64,000 nucleotides of DNA from an uncultured Bacteroidales bacterium (GCA_903912795.1 CAIWIS010000237.1:1-64000), one strand, 5' to 3'. Positions 51,669 through 59,986 are shown, counted from the stretch's first letter. Made by a program: numbers and translations. Notes: generated from the sequence alone by a model not told the origin.

Positions 51669-51880
51669 AAGAACTAACACTTTTCGATTTAATGCGTTAT
51701 ACTGATAAGATTAATACGATAAATACGCTATTAAAAACAACGGACGATACAGAATTGATAGAACAATATGAGGACGAATTATTAGAACTAGAATATATTA
51801 TAAACCGTGGGATTAAAGTATCTAAACAAAAAAATAAGTTTGAACGTATTAAAAACATAGGATTAAGGGTTGTAAAATGA
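51665..51880 (+). CDS. Small hypothetical protein
   Basis: 71 residues, helical, acidic then basic. RBS AAAGGGG from the cassette. Not recognised. Confidence 0.55.
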   Translation: MKELTLFDLMRYTDKINTINTLLKTTDDTELIEQYEDELLELEYIINRGIKVSKQKNKFERIKNIGLRVVK

Positions 51881-52086
51881 GTCATATTCGCGCATGTGCT
51901 TTCCTAATATCATTAATGCCATCATTTAATGCTTACAGTAAACCGACTGTTATAGGCAACGCTGAATTTTGCGCTATAAGCCCGACAGAGATTCATTGTG
52001 TCGATCATAATATGAATCAATGTCTTAGAACTTTATCATTGTTACGAGACGGTGTAGGATGCGTTAAAAACCCTAGATATAAATAA
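51877..52086 (+). CDS. Small Cys-rich protein, signal-peptide-like start
   Basis: 69 residues. The N-terminus (MSHIRACAFLISLMPSFNAY) resembles a signal peptide ending around FNAYS, yet its codons 3-11 are a decayed copy of the (CG)n cassette (IRACAFL versus IRARTFL). The mature part has four Cys, fitting a secreted disulfide protein. Confidence 0.5.
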   Translation: MSHIRACAFLISLMPSFNAYSKPTVIGNAEFCAISPTEIHCVDHNMNQCLRTLSLLRDGVGCVKNPRYK

Positions 52087-52095
52087 GGATATATT

Positions 52096-52215
52096 ATGAA
52101 ACATTGTTTAATAATTTTAACTTGTTTATCTGTTAATAAAAATTTATTAAATTTAAAAAATATAGCTAATGTTATTCAACCTAAACAACCTGTTATAGTT
52201 TTGACTAACAAATAA
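52096..52215 (+). CDS. 39-residue hypothetical protein
   Basis: Hydrophobic start (MKHCLIILTCLSV), then polar. RBS AAGGA. May be a small secreted peptide. Confidence 0.4.
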   Translation: MKHCLIILTCLSVNKNLLNLKNIANVIQPKQPVIVLTNK

Positions 52216-52253
52216 ACGCTATACGCACGCACGCTTTCCTAAGAGGGGATTAT

Positions 52254-52454
52254 ATGGATAAAACATTTTATGTGATTCGATACCGCACTGAATTAAATTG
52301 CTGGACTAGACTGCATCCCAACGGTTTTACATTAAACAACGCCAATAACTTTAAAGCTAATTATAAAGTCGATCAATTTTACCTTGACGTGGTGCATGAG
52401 ATGTGGTTAGATTGTTTAGATGTGTGGCCTGAACCTGGGTATATGGATAAATAA
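52254..52454 (+). CDS. Small hypothetical protein
   Basis: 66 residues, aromatic-rich (YLDVVHEMWLDCLDVWPEPG). RBS GAGGGG from the (CG)n cassette. Not recognised. Confidence 0.55.
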   Translation: MDKTFYVIRYRTELNCWTRLHPNGFTLNNANNFKANYKVDQFYLDVVHEMWLDCLDVWPEPGYMDK

Positions 52455-52455
52455 C

Positions 52456-52521
52456 ATGTTTGACAATACTTTTTTTATAATGTTAGTTATTGTTTGTATT
52501 TATTTAAGTTTTAAAATATAA
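52456..52521 (+). CDS. 21-residue membrane micro-protein
   Basis: Starts 1 base after the previous stop; nearly all one membrane helix (FFIMLVIVCIYLSF). Like the micro-ORFs at 47294 and 51489 it begins MFD or similar. Confidence 0.35.
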   Translation: MFDNTFFIMLVIVCIYLSFKI

Positions 52522-52570
52522 TTAAAATAAACGCTATACGCGCGCGCGCTTTCCTAAGAGGAAATATTTT

Positions 52571-52819
52571 ATGGATTTAACAGGAAAATTTATTAAACAT
52601 AAAAAATTTATAGATATTTGTATTAATATAACTTATATGGATACAAATAATTCAAGTTTAATTATTCATGGTATTTTTTGGAACTTAGGATTTGTTGAAA
52701 GTTTTAATATTGGAAAAAAAGTCAATTTGAATATTATTAATAAAAATGAATGGCTTATTCTTTCTGATAAAGGCATGAAAGATAAATGTTTTAGGTATTC
52801 TAAATGGAGTGAATTATGA
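52571..52819 (+). CDS. Small hypothetical protein
   Basis: 82 residues, beta-rich, basic. RBS GAGGAAA from the (CG)n cassette. Not recognised. Confidence 0.55.
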   Translation: MDLTGKFIKHKKFIDICINITYMDTNNSSLIIHGIFWNLGFVESFNIGKKVNLNIINKNEWLILSDKGMKDKCFRYSKWSEL

Positions 52820-53019
52820 AAATTAGCGATTTAGTTGAAATTTTAAATTTTCAAGCTGAAACTAGAGAAGACTTAGATGAAACCAATTTAGATATGTTAC
52901 AACATGAATATGAAAAAATGTTTAAAAATTTTTGCGGTCAAGTTCCAATATTTAAAATTATAGATAAAAAAGGAAAAATTTATGTCTATGGATACCTCAC
53001 GCACATCCCGAATTATTAG
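52816..53019 (+). CDS. Small hypothetical protein
   Basis: 67 residues, acidic helical start then beta end. Overlaps the previous stop (ATGA). Not recognised. Confidence 0.5.
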   Translation: MKISDLVEILNFQAETREDLDETNLDMLQHEYEKMFKNFCGQVPIFKIIDKKGKIYVYGYLTHIPNY

Positions 53020-53224
53020 TGACGTTTTATTAGATTTAGAACCTTTATTATTTGAATTGACGGAAGAACAAGGATTGCAGATGGGTGAAATGTTAGCATT
53101 AGTTAAATGTTGGATAGAAATTCATTATCCTGATGCAATAGAAGAATATCAAAACGGCACACATCCTATATATTATTATGGTCCTAAAGAAAATATGCTT
53201 GCATTTGCTAAAAAATTAAAATAA
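52982..53224 (+). CDS. Small acidic hypothetical protein
   Basis: 80 residues, helical, acidic. RBS AAAAGGA 7 bases upstream supports the ATG at 52982 despite a 38-base overlap. Confidence 0.55.
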   Translation: MSMDTSRTSRIISDVLLDLEPLLFELTEEQGLQMGEMLALVKCWIEIHYPDAIEEYQNGTHPIYYYGPKENMLAFAKKLK

Positions 53225-53267
53225 AATAGTGCTATACGCGCGCGCGTACTTTCCTAAAGGAGAAAAT

Positions 53268-53531
53268 ATGTCTTATCAAAAAGAAATTCCTTTTAGAGAT
53301 TATATTATTACGTTTGAATATGACGTAAATGAAGGTTTAAATCTTTTAAATTGGACCGCGTATGAAGGAAATAACGAAATCACTATTCCTTGTCGCGTTG
53401 AATCTGAATTTATTGAAAAACAATTACATAATTGGTTAGATAATGAATGGTATCATAATGGATCTAATTATATCGAAGACGTTTATATTGATAGAATGGA
53501 AAGACGTTTAAATATGTTAGAGGATAGATAA
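53268..53531 (+). CDS. Small hypothetical protein
   Basis: 87 residues from the ATG at 53268 (AAAGGAG from the sixth cassette). Acidic, aromatic-rich (NWLDNEWYHNGSNYIEDVYI). Not recognised. Confidence 0.6.
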   Translation: MSYQKEIPFRDYIITFEYDVNEGLNLLNWTAYEGNNEITIPCRVESEFIEKQLHNWLDNEWYHNGSNYIEDVYIDRMERRLNMLEDR

Positions 53532-53535
53532 ATAT

Positions 53536-53715
53536 ATGACACAAGAAGCTTTAATTGCTGCAATAGTTTTAGCGTGTAAATTTAATGATGTAACAATTTC
53601 TAAAGAAAAAAAAGAAATTTGTATGGAAAATATTGTAAATTGTGCAGTACTTAAAAATGGAGAAATTTCTTATCAAATTTTTAAGAATTGTGAGAAAAAA
53701 TGGCAGATCAAATAA
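53536..53715 (+). CDS. 59-residue Cys-containing protein
   Basis: Hydrophobic start (EALIAAIVLACKF) and four Cys (14, 29, 36, 52), suggesting an exported disulfide peptide. Overlaps the next gene by 16 bases. Not recognised. Confidence 0.45.
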   Translation: MTQEALIAAIVLACKFNDVTISKEKKEICMENIVNCAVLKNGEISYQIFKNCEKKWQIK

Positions 53716-54149
53716 AAATTGGGGATTATATTGAAGTTTTAATTGATAATCCACATAATTATAAAGAAATTATTGGCGCAAAACTTCAAATAGTTAAAGT
53801 TTTTGGTGGCGTATTTAGAGTACAAGGCACAAGTCACTATGTTTGGTCTTTTACTAACGAAGACTTTAATAGGGGTTATATAAAACATATTCCTACAAAT
53901 TTACCTAGCGGCATCAATCCTGTAGCAATGGCATCAGGTAAAAATGATAATTGGGAAGCTTTAATGGGTATTTATAATAGTGGAGATTGGACTTATGGCA
54001 ATTGGGAAACGGAAATTACAAAAACTAAACCTAAAATTGTATGCGAGTGTGGACAATCTAAAATTGCAGGACATGAGGGTGACCCATGGGACCAACACTC
54101 GACGTATTGTCCTATTTACAAAGAAGGCAAAATAAATGCAAAAAAATAG
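53700..54149 (+). CDS. Hypothetical protein with C-terminal Cys/His site
   Basis: 149 residues. SH3-like beta start (IKIGDYIEVLIDNPHNYKEI), then a C-terminal CECG...H...H-x4-C set around 116-136 that could hold zinc. Not recognised. Confidence 0.55.
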   Translation: MADQIKIGDYIEVLIDNPHNYKEIIGAKLQIVKVFGGVFRVQGTSHYVWSFTNEDFNRGYIKHIPTNLPSGINPVAMASGKNDNWEALMGIYNSGDWTYGNWETEITKTKPKIVCECGQSKIAGHEGDPWDQHSTYCPIYKEGKINAKK

Positions 54150-54342
54150 AGTAATTACTAAAAAAGATTTACAATCAATAGCAAGACTTGCACATAATTA
54201 TTTTATGGATTTAGCAAATAAAGATTTAGATAATGCAGAATTTATTGCTAAATGTTATTTAGAGGCGTGTTCAGGAATTTTAGGTATTAAAAATTATGAA
54301 TATGAGGAAAAAATCCCATATATTCCAGCAGATGATGAATAA
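54136..54342 (+). CDS. Small helical protein
   Basis: 68 residues, helical (LQSIARLAHNYFMDLANKDL). Overlaps neighbours at both ends. Not recognised. Confidence 0.5.
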   Translation: MQKNRVITKKDLQSIARLAHNYFMDLANKDLDNAEFIAKCYLEACSGILGIKNYEYEEKIPYIPADDE

Positions 54343-54808
54343 ATATTTATTAAGTTCTTTTATAATTCATTTATTATTTTTATTTCCATTATTTTTATTG
54401 AATAATAATAAAATAAACAACGATTCATTTGATAATGGAAATGGAATAAATGAAAGTCAAAAAATAAACTCAACTGATGTTGAAATTATTGAAATAAACG
54501 AAGGTGAAGGCAAACAAGTTGTGCCTGAAAATTTTTATTGGGGAATAGGAATAGGTAGTTCTGCAACATTTGAGAATATTTCACCTTATGGATTAGTATT
54601 AGTTATTATTGTAACTAGTATTAAAAAAGGTTATAGTGCATACGATTCAGATTTACAAATTGGTGATAAAATAATTTTAGTAAATAATAATGTTATTTCT
54701 AATCAAAACGATATTAAAGGTGATAGTCCTAAAAGTTTAATATTGACATTAATTAGAAATAATTCTATAATAAATATCGCAATTGATCGAGTTAAAGTTT
54801 ATTTTTAA
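54335..54808 (+). CDS. Membrane-anchored PDZ-domain protein
   Basis: 157 residues from the ATG at 54335 (54332 and 54296 are alternatives; the RBS is weak). N-terminal membrane helix (LLSSFIIHLLFLFPLFLL), Asn/Glu-rich linker (~25-65), then a PDZ-like domain (~75-157): GLVLVIIVTSIKKGYSAYDS, DLQIGDKIILVNNNVI, PKSLILTLIRNNSIINIAI. The plan recalls GspC-type inner-membrane proteins. PDZ domains bind C-termini or regulate proteases; the phage role is unknown. Confidence 0.6.
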   Translation: MNKYLLSSFIIHLLFLFPLFLLNNNKINNDSFDNGNGINESQKINSTDVEIIEINEGEGKQVVPENFYWGIGIGSSATFENISPYGLVLVIIVTSIKKGYSAYDSDLQIGDKIILVNNNVISNQNDIKGDSPKSLILTLIRNNSIINIAIDRVKVYF

Positions 54809-54823
54809 CTAAAGGGGTGAACG

Positions 54824-55783
54824 ATGAGTATATTAACTCCTCGTGTTGAATACGGTCCATTTGAATATCCTGAAGCTTATAATTTTTGGTTAAAACAACA
54901 AAAATCTTTTTGGTTACATGATGAAGTACAGATGGCCGCAGATGTTAATGATTGGAAATTAAATTTACTTTCAGTTGAAAAACATATTTTAGGAAGTACA
55001 TTAAAAGGATTTGTTCAAGCTGAAATTTTTATTGAAGACTATTGGGCAGCTAAAGTTAGTCGATGGTTTAAAAAACCTGAAATTCAGATGATGTGTCATT
55101 CATTTGCATCATTTGAATCAATTCATGCTGTCGGTTATTCATATCTTGAAGAAACATTAAATATTCAAGATTATAAATCATTTTTAACTGAACCAACGGC
55201 TAAAGCTAAAATTGATAGATTAATTAATACTAAAGGTAAAACTAAAGAAGACATAGCTTTATCGTTAGCAATTTTTAGTGCATTTAATGAAGGAGTTAAT
55301 TTATTTAGTTCATTTGCAGTGCTAGGATCTTTTCAACAAAGAAATTTAATGAAAGGTCTTGGTAAAATTATTGAATTATCAGCTAAAGATGAATCACTTC
55401 ATTCTGAGGCCGGATGTTGGTTATTTAGAACTATGGTCCAAGAATTTCCTGAAATTTATACTGATGAATTAAAAAAGAAAATTTATGATGCGGCAAGAAT
55501 TACTGTTCAATTAGAAGACAATTTTATTGATAAAGTATTTGAGCAAGGTAATTTACCCAATTTAACTGCTAGTGATTTAAAAAACTACATTAGATTTAGA
55601 GCTAATACTAAATTAGCTGATCTAAATTTAAAAGCTAATTGGAAAAATATTGACAAAGATGCTTTAAATAGATTAGAATGGTTTAATATAATGGTTAGTG
55701 GTACTAGTATTCAAGATTTTTTTGCTGGACGTGAAACGTCATATTCAAAAGCAATAGCTAATTTTGATGAGGTATGGACTTAA
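54824..55783 (+). CDS. nrdB: Ribonucleotide reductase small subunit (class I)
   Basis: 319 residues. Di-iron ligands visible: EIFIEDYW (Asp), FESIHAVGYSYLEE (Glu-x2-His, with the radical Tyr four residues after His), AFNEGVNLF (Glu) and KDESLHSEAG (Glu-x2-His). The Tyr makes it class Ia/Ib-like. Works with NrdA to make dNTPs for phage DNA. RBS AAAGGGG; its stop overlaps the nrdA start. Confidence 0.9.
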   Translation: MSILTPRVEYGPFEYPEAYNFWLKQQKSFWLHDEVQMAADVNDWKLNLLSVEKHILGSTLKGFVQAEIFIEDYWAAKVSRWFKKPEIQMMCHSFASFESIHAVGYSYLEETLNIQDYKSFLTEPTAKAKIDRLINTKGKTKEDIALSLAIFSAFNEGVNLFSSFAVLGSFQQRNLMKGLGKIIELSAKDESLHSEAGCWLFRTMVQEFPEIYTDELKKKIYDAARITVQLEDNFIDKVFEQGNLPNLTASDLKNYIRFRANTKLADLNLKANWKNIDKDALNRLEWFNIMVSGTSIQDFFAGRETSYSKAIANFDEVWT

Positions 55784-57513
55784 TGACAGAATTAAATAAA
55801 CTTAAAGAACTTGGTGAAGCTCCTTCTTTTTTAACAGAAGAAGGATTTAAAACTTTATCTAATGGTTATTTATTACCTAATGAAACTCCTAAAAAAATGT
55901 ATGAACGAGTTTCTAATGCTGCAGCATCAAGTTTAAATAAACCTGAATTAGCTTCTAAATTTTTTGATATTATTTGGAAAAATTGGTTATGTTTAAGTAC
56001 TCCAATTGCATCTAATTTAGGGACTAATAAAGGTTTACCAATTGCTTGTTATGCCTCTAGTGTTCCTGATAATACTATTGGAATTTTTAAAGGTTATACA
56101 GAAACGGCTATGTTATCAAAATATGGCGGTGGAATGGGTAAATTTTGGGGAAAAATTAGACCTAGAGGTGCTCCAATTTCTAAAGGCGGACAATCTGATG
56201 GTGTTGTTAGTTGGTTAAAAATTGAAGAAAATGTTATTCAAGCTGTTGCTCAAGGTGCAACACGTCGAGGCGCATCAGCTAATTATTTACCAATTGAACA
56301 TGACGATAGTGAAGAATTTATTGACATTAGAAGACAAACAGGCGACCCTAGTCGTCGATGTTTATCTAATTCATTTCATCATGGTGTAACAATTAAAGAT
56401 AAATTTCTTCAAGAGGCACTAGACGGTAATGTAAAAAATAGAGAATTATTTAATAAATTATTAAAAACACGCCTTGAAATGGGTGAACCTTATATTGTAT
56501 TTTTAGATAATGTAAACAGAGCTAATCCTGCTGCTTATAAAAATAACGGATTAGAAGTAGAAACATCAAATTTATGTTCAGAAATTACATTATATACAGA
56601 TGATAAACACACATTTGTATGTTGTTTATCTAGTATGAATTTAGCTAGATTTGACGAATGGAAAAATACAGATGCTGTAAATTTATCTATTAAATTTTTA
56701 GATGCTGTTATGACAGAGTTTTTAAATAAAGCTAAAGATATTGAAGGATTTGAAAATTCCGTACGTTTTGCATCTAAATCTAGAGCGTTAGGTTTAGGCG
56801 GTCTTGGATGGCACTCTTTACTTCAAAAACGTATGATACCATTTGATTCATTTGATGCAATGCAATTAAACGCTGAAGTATTTAGAACTATTAAATATCA
56901 AGCCGAACAAGCAAGTAGAGAATTAGCTGAAGAATATGGTGAACCTGAATGGTGTAAAGGTACTGGCATGAGAAATAGTCATTTAACTACTGTAGCTCCT
57001 ACAGTATCTAATGCTTTAATTTCAGGAAATTTGTCTCAAGGTATCGAACCTTTAATATCTAATATGTTTTCACAAAAATCAGCTAAAGGCGTTTTTATAC
57101 AAAAAAATCCTATGCTGCAACAACTTTTAATGGAAAAAGGTTTAGATACTTTTGAAACTTGGCAATTAATTAATGAAAATGGCGGATCGGTTAGAAACGT
57201 AAAAGGTCTAAGTCCTGAAGAAAAAGAAGTTTTTTTGACAGCTAGAGAAATAAATCAATTTGCTATTGTTCGTCAAGCAGGACAAAGACAACGATTTATA
57301 GATCAATCGCAATCGGTTAATTTATTTTTTGCTGTGCCGAGCGATTTAAATGATAATGAATTGCGTAAAAAACTTGGTAAATATGTATTTGATGTTCACA
57401 TGGAAGCTTGGCAATTAGGTGTAAAAAGTTTATATTACTGTCGAAGTGAATCGCCTTTAAAAGGTGACAGTATTTATAGAGAAGCTTCTGATTGTAAATC
57501 ATGTGAGGCTTGA
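55783..57513 (+). CDS. nrdA: Ribonucleotide reductase large subunit (class I), short form
   Basis: 576 residues from the ATG at 55783 (TAATG with nrdB; GAGG 9 bases upstream). Catalytic residues: LPIACYAS (first redox Cys), SNLCSEITL (Asn-Cys-Glu), FVCCLSSMNLA (second redox Cys) and C-terminal CKSC. It begins right at the catalytic barrel: the ~100-residue N-terminal ATP cone and other early parts of the usual ~750-residue enzyme are absent, so allosteric activity control is probably lost. Confidence 0.9.
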   Translation: MTELNKLKELGEAPSFLTEEGFKTLSNGYLLPNETPKKMYERVSNAAASSLNKPELASKFFDIIWKNWLCLSTPIASNLGTNKGLPIACYASSVPDNTIGIFKGYTETAMLSKYGGGMGKFWGKIRPRGAPISKGGQSDGVVSWLKIEENVIQAVAQGATRRGASANYLPIEHDDSEEFIDIRRQTGDPSRRCLSNSFHHGVTIKDKFLQEALDGNVKNRELFNKLLKTRLEMGEPYIVFLDNVNRANPAAYKNNGLEVETSNLCSEITLYTDDKHTFVCCLSSMNLARFDEWKNTDAVNLSIKFLDAVMTEFLNKAKDIEGFENSVRFASKSRALGLGGLGWHSLLQKRMIPFDSFDAMQLNAEVFRTIKYQAEQASRELAEEYGEPEWCKGTGMRNSHLTTVAPTVSNALISGNLSQGIEPLISNMFSQKSAKGVFIQKNPMLQQLLMEKGLDTFETWQLINENGGSVRNVKGLSPEEKEVFLTAREINQFAIVRQAGQRQRFIDQSQSVNLFFAVPSDLNDNELRKKLGKYVFDVHMEAWQLGVKSLYYCRSESPLKGDSIYREASDCKSCEA

Positions 57514-57538
57514 CATTTAAATTAACATTCGGTATAAT
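57510..57538 (+). promoter_or_regulatory. Consensus sigma70 promoter
   Basis: TTGACA, 17 bases, TATAAT: a perfect match, overlapping the nrdA stop. Predicted start is about 57545, precisely the first base of the structured leader. Confidence 0.85.
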
Positions 57539-57544
57539 ATATTT

Positions 57545-57686
57545 AAGAAAGTGGAGTATTGGATTTAAAGGTAATTGGTATTTTTAAATCATACGAGCCT
57601 TACTTCACTTTCTTTTTAACGCCCCCAAAAGCCCCTAATCAGTTGTTTCCCTCCTTTTAGCTGGTTAGGGGTTACCTTTATAAGGA
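57545..57686 (+). ncRNA. Structured RNA leader or small RNA
   Basis: Stem 1: AAGAAAGTGGAGTA (57545) with TACTTCACTTTCTT (57601), 14 bp, one G-U. Inside it GATTTAAA (57562) pairs with TTTAAATC (57583). Stem 2: CCCCTAATCAG (57632) with CTGGTTAGGGG (57661), 11 bp, one G-U, loop TTGTTTCCCTCCTTTTAG. AAAGGTAA (57567) can pair with TTACCTTT (57672), a long-range pseudoknot. TCCTT in the loop can pair with the downstream RBS AAGGA (57682). T5 after stem 1 might terminate a 75-base RNA. Confidence 0.65.
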
Positions 57687-57691
57687 TTGTT

Positions 57692-57910
57692 ATGAAACAA
57701 TATGATATAACTAAAGATTATATTATGAATAAAGAATTGTCTCATTTTGATAATTATAATAAATATGATATTATGGGTATTGAATACGATTTAAATTCAT
57801 TATTAAATGATAATGAAATTCCTTATGATATTAAATTAAAAATAGCTGATAAATACGATGGTGTTATTAAATATATTAAAATTAAATTACTTGAACGCGG
57901 AGAATTATAA
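57692..57910 (+). CDS. Small hypothetical protein
   Basis: 72 residues, acidic, Tyr/Asn/Asp-rich. RBS AAGGA, which the upstream leader may mask. Its stop overlaps the nuclease start. Not recognised. Confidence 0.6.
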   Translation: MKQYDITKDYIMNKELSHFDNYNKYDIMGIEYDLNSLLNDNEIPYDIKLKIADKYDGVIKYIKIKLLERGEL

Positions 57911-59031
57911 TGTCAATTAAATTGAGTCACTCAAGTAAAAATACTTATTTACAATGTGGCGAAAAATATCGCCTTCATTATTTAGAAAAATATCGTCCAG
58001 TAACTTTAAGTTCAGCATTAGTATTTGGTAGCGCGATAGATAATTCATTAAACGTGATGCTTGAAAACAAAGACAATCCTGAAATATTAAAAATGACTAT
58101 TGAAACATTTAATAGAAATTGGGAACAAGGAGAAAATAGTCTACGACAAGTTGTGGACATGCCATTAAATCCTGATATTAAATATTCTAAATACGATCAA
58201 GATCCCGATCTTTTAGAAAAAAGCGATTGGGCAGAACTTTTTAAATATGATAAAAGTTTTTTTGAAACTAAAAGTGAAATTGAAACTTTAATGAGTGAAG
58301 TTGATTGGGTTGATATTTCTGAAGAAAAAAGACGTATTTATAATTATTATAATTGGTTATGTTTAAAGAAAAAAGCTGAATTACTTTTAACTGCTTATTA
58401 TAATGATATTTTGCCTAATTTTAAAACAATTATTGCTGTTCAAAAAAAAGTAGAATTAATAGATGAAGCTGGTAATAATTTAAATGGAGTTATTGACTTT
58501 GTTGCAGAATTACAGGACGGTAGGATTGCAATAGTTGATAATAAAACGACTTCAACTGAATATGAAGAAGACGCTGTTGCGACATCAGAACAATTAGCTA
58601 CATATCAAGCTATTTTAAATATTTTTGCACACGACACGGACAATGATTGGAAACATGAAATTAAAGCATGTGCTTACGCTGTAATGAGTAAAAAATTAAT
58701 TAAAGATGTTAAAAAAGTATGTAAATCTTGCGGAAAAGAAAATACTAGCACTCATAAAACTTGTGATAATGTAGTTAATGGTAGCCGATGTAACGGAGAG
58801 TTTGAAAAAACAAAAAGCTTTAAAGTTAAAACTCAATTTATTCCAGGTACTATTAATGAAGAATTTGAACATGCTGTAATAGAAAATGCTACAACGGTAA
58901 AATCATGTATTGAAATGGGATTATTTCCTAAAAACTATTCTAGTTGTGAAAATCAATTTGGTAGTCCATGCCCATTTATTCATTTATGCCATGGAAAAAA
59001 TCCTAAAGGTTTAGTTAAATTAGAAAAATAA
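57910..59031 (+). CDS. PD-(D/E)XK nuclease (RecB/Cas4-like)
   Basis: 373 residues. SHSSKNTYLQCGEKYRLHYL at the start and GVIDFVAEL...IAIVDNKTTST (~190-215, catalytic Asp and D-x-K) are classic. A Cys set (CKSC, CNGEF) at ~275-300 and C-x-PFIHLC near the end, with the early Cys16, fit the Fe-S cluster of Cas4/AddB-like nucleases. With the ERF protein three genes on it would form a phage recombination pair (exonuclease plus annealing protein). Confidence 0.8.
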   Translation: MSIKLSHSSKNTYLQCGEKYRLHYLEKYRPVTLSSALVFGSAIDNSLNVMLENKDNPEILKMTIETFNRNWEQGENSLRQVVDMPLNPDIKYSKYDQDPDLLEKSDWAELFKYDKSFFETKSEIETLMSEVDWVDISEEKRRIYNYYNWLCLKKKAELLLTAYYNDILPNFKTIIAVQKKVELIDEAGNNLNGVIDFVAELQDGRIAIVDNKTTSTEYEEDAVATSEQLATYQAILNIFAHDTDNDWKHEIKACAYAVMSKKLIKDVKKVCKSCGKENTSTHKTCDNVVNGSRCNGEFEKTKSFKVKTQFIPGTINEEFEHAVIENATTVKSCIEMGLFPKNYSSCENQFGSPCPFIHLCHGKNPKGLVKLEK

Positions 59032-59033
59032 TA

Positions 59034-59061
59034 TTGACTTTAATTAAAATTTTGTTATAAT
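59034..59061 (+). promoter_or_regulatory. Sigma70 promoter
   Basis: TTGACT, 16 bases, TATAAT, 20 bases before the next ATG with AAAGGAAA. Confidence 0.75.
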
Positions 59062-59081
59062 ATCTTTAAAGGAAATTAAAT

Positions 59082-59369
59082 ATGTCTAAAAATCCCAAAC
59101 AAGTAAAGCCGCAAGAATTAAAGCAAGATGCGCAGGACCTCAAGGATGAGGCTAATTCTATGGAAGATTATTCATATACTGACACGACTTTTTGTCCGGT
59201 ATGGAATGAAACTTTTAAAAGATATGATATGCTAACAATTAGAATTAATCGTAATAGCGAAAAATGTTTTGTTGACAAACGTGAAGCAACAAGATATGAT
59301 ACTAATTATAGAGCATTAGATGATTTGATTAAAAGAATTTCTGATTTTTTTATTAAAGGAGAAAAATAA
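59082..59369 (+). CDS. Hypothetical protein before the ERF gene
   Basis: 95 residues. Helical start (KQVKPQELKQDAQDLKDEAN) then a beta part (ETFKRYDMLTIRIN). Overlaps the ERF gene start by one base. Not recognised. Confidence 0.6.
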   Translation: MSKNPKQVKPQELKQDAQDLKDEANSMEDYSYTDTTFCPVWNETFKRYDMLTIRINRNSEKCFVDKREATRYDTNYRALDDLIKRISDFFIKGEK

Positions 59370-59986
59370 TGTCTGCATTAATTTATAAAAAAATGTCTGA
59401 AGTTATGAAAGACATTGGTGCTATTGGTAAAAATCAAAAAAATACTGCACAAGGTTTTAAATTTCGAGGCATTGATGATATGGTTAATAGTTTATATCCA
59501 GCTTTAACTAAACATAGTGTATTTATGTCACCACGTTGTGTATCCGAAAAACATGAAGTTCGTACTGTTGTTAGAAGTAATGGTAAAGAAGGCGTTGATA
59601 AAACTGTTAGTCTCTCTATGGAATACGATTTTTTTGCAGAAGACGGGTCTAAAGTAACTATCGGTCCAATTCCAGCAGAAGGTCTGGATTCTGGAGATAA
59701 AGCTACTAATAAAGCTTTATCCGCAGCACTTAAATATGCACTTATTCAAACATTTAGTATTCCAACTGAAGACATGGCCGAAGCTGATCTAGAAAGTCCT
59801 GAACTTGGTAAAAATAAAGTTATTGATACTAAGGTCAATGCTGCAACATCTACTGTAGTAATAACTTCTACAGGACAAGATGCCCCAATACAATTACCAG
59901 CTAAAGCTAAAGTTGATTGGAACGCTCTTAAAAAAGCTAAAACTCAAAAACAAGAAGAATCTAAAAGTGAAGGAGATTTATACTAA
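59369..59986 (+). CDS. erf: ERF-family single-strand annealing protein
   Basis: 205 residues. IGAIGKNQKNTAQGFKFRGI and DDMVNSLYPALTKHSVFM, then GLDSGDKATNKALSAALKYA and LIQTFSIPTED are hallmark ERF motifs. Anneals complementary DNA during recombination and possibly genome circularisation or concatemer formation. The C-terminal 60 residues are a linker with a basic end. Confidence 0.85.
   Translation: MSALIYKKMSEVMKDIGAIGKNQKNTAQGFKFRGIDDMVNSLYPALTKHSVFMSPRCVSEKHEVRTVVRSNGKEGVDKTVSLSMEYDFFAEDGSKVTIGPIPAEGLDSGDKATNKALSAALKYALIQTFSIPTEDMAEADLESPELGKNKVIDTKVNAATSTVVITSTGQDAPIQLPAKAKVDWNALKKAKTQKQEESKSEGDLY

Larger units (their letters stand above)
50917..53262 (+). repeat. Six copies of a (CG)n leader/RBS cassette
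   Basis: The unit is TATACGCGCGCG, then YACTTTCCTAA, then an RBS (AGGAG or GGGG) and ATG within 5-12 bases. Copies at 50917, 51627, 51883, 52214, 52529 and 53229 each precede a small gene, except 51883, which is inside the start of a gene. Alternating CG in an AT-rich genome is striking; TTTCCT can pair with the AGGA of the RBS. Confidence 0.8.
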
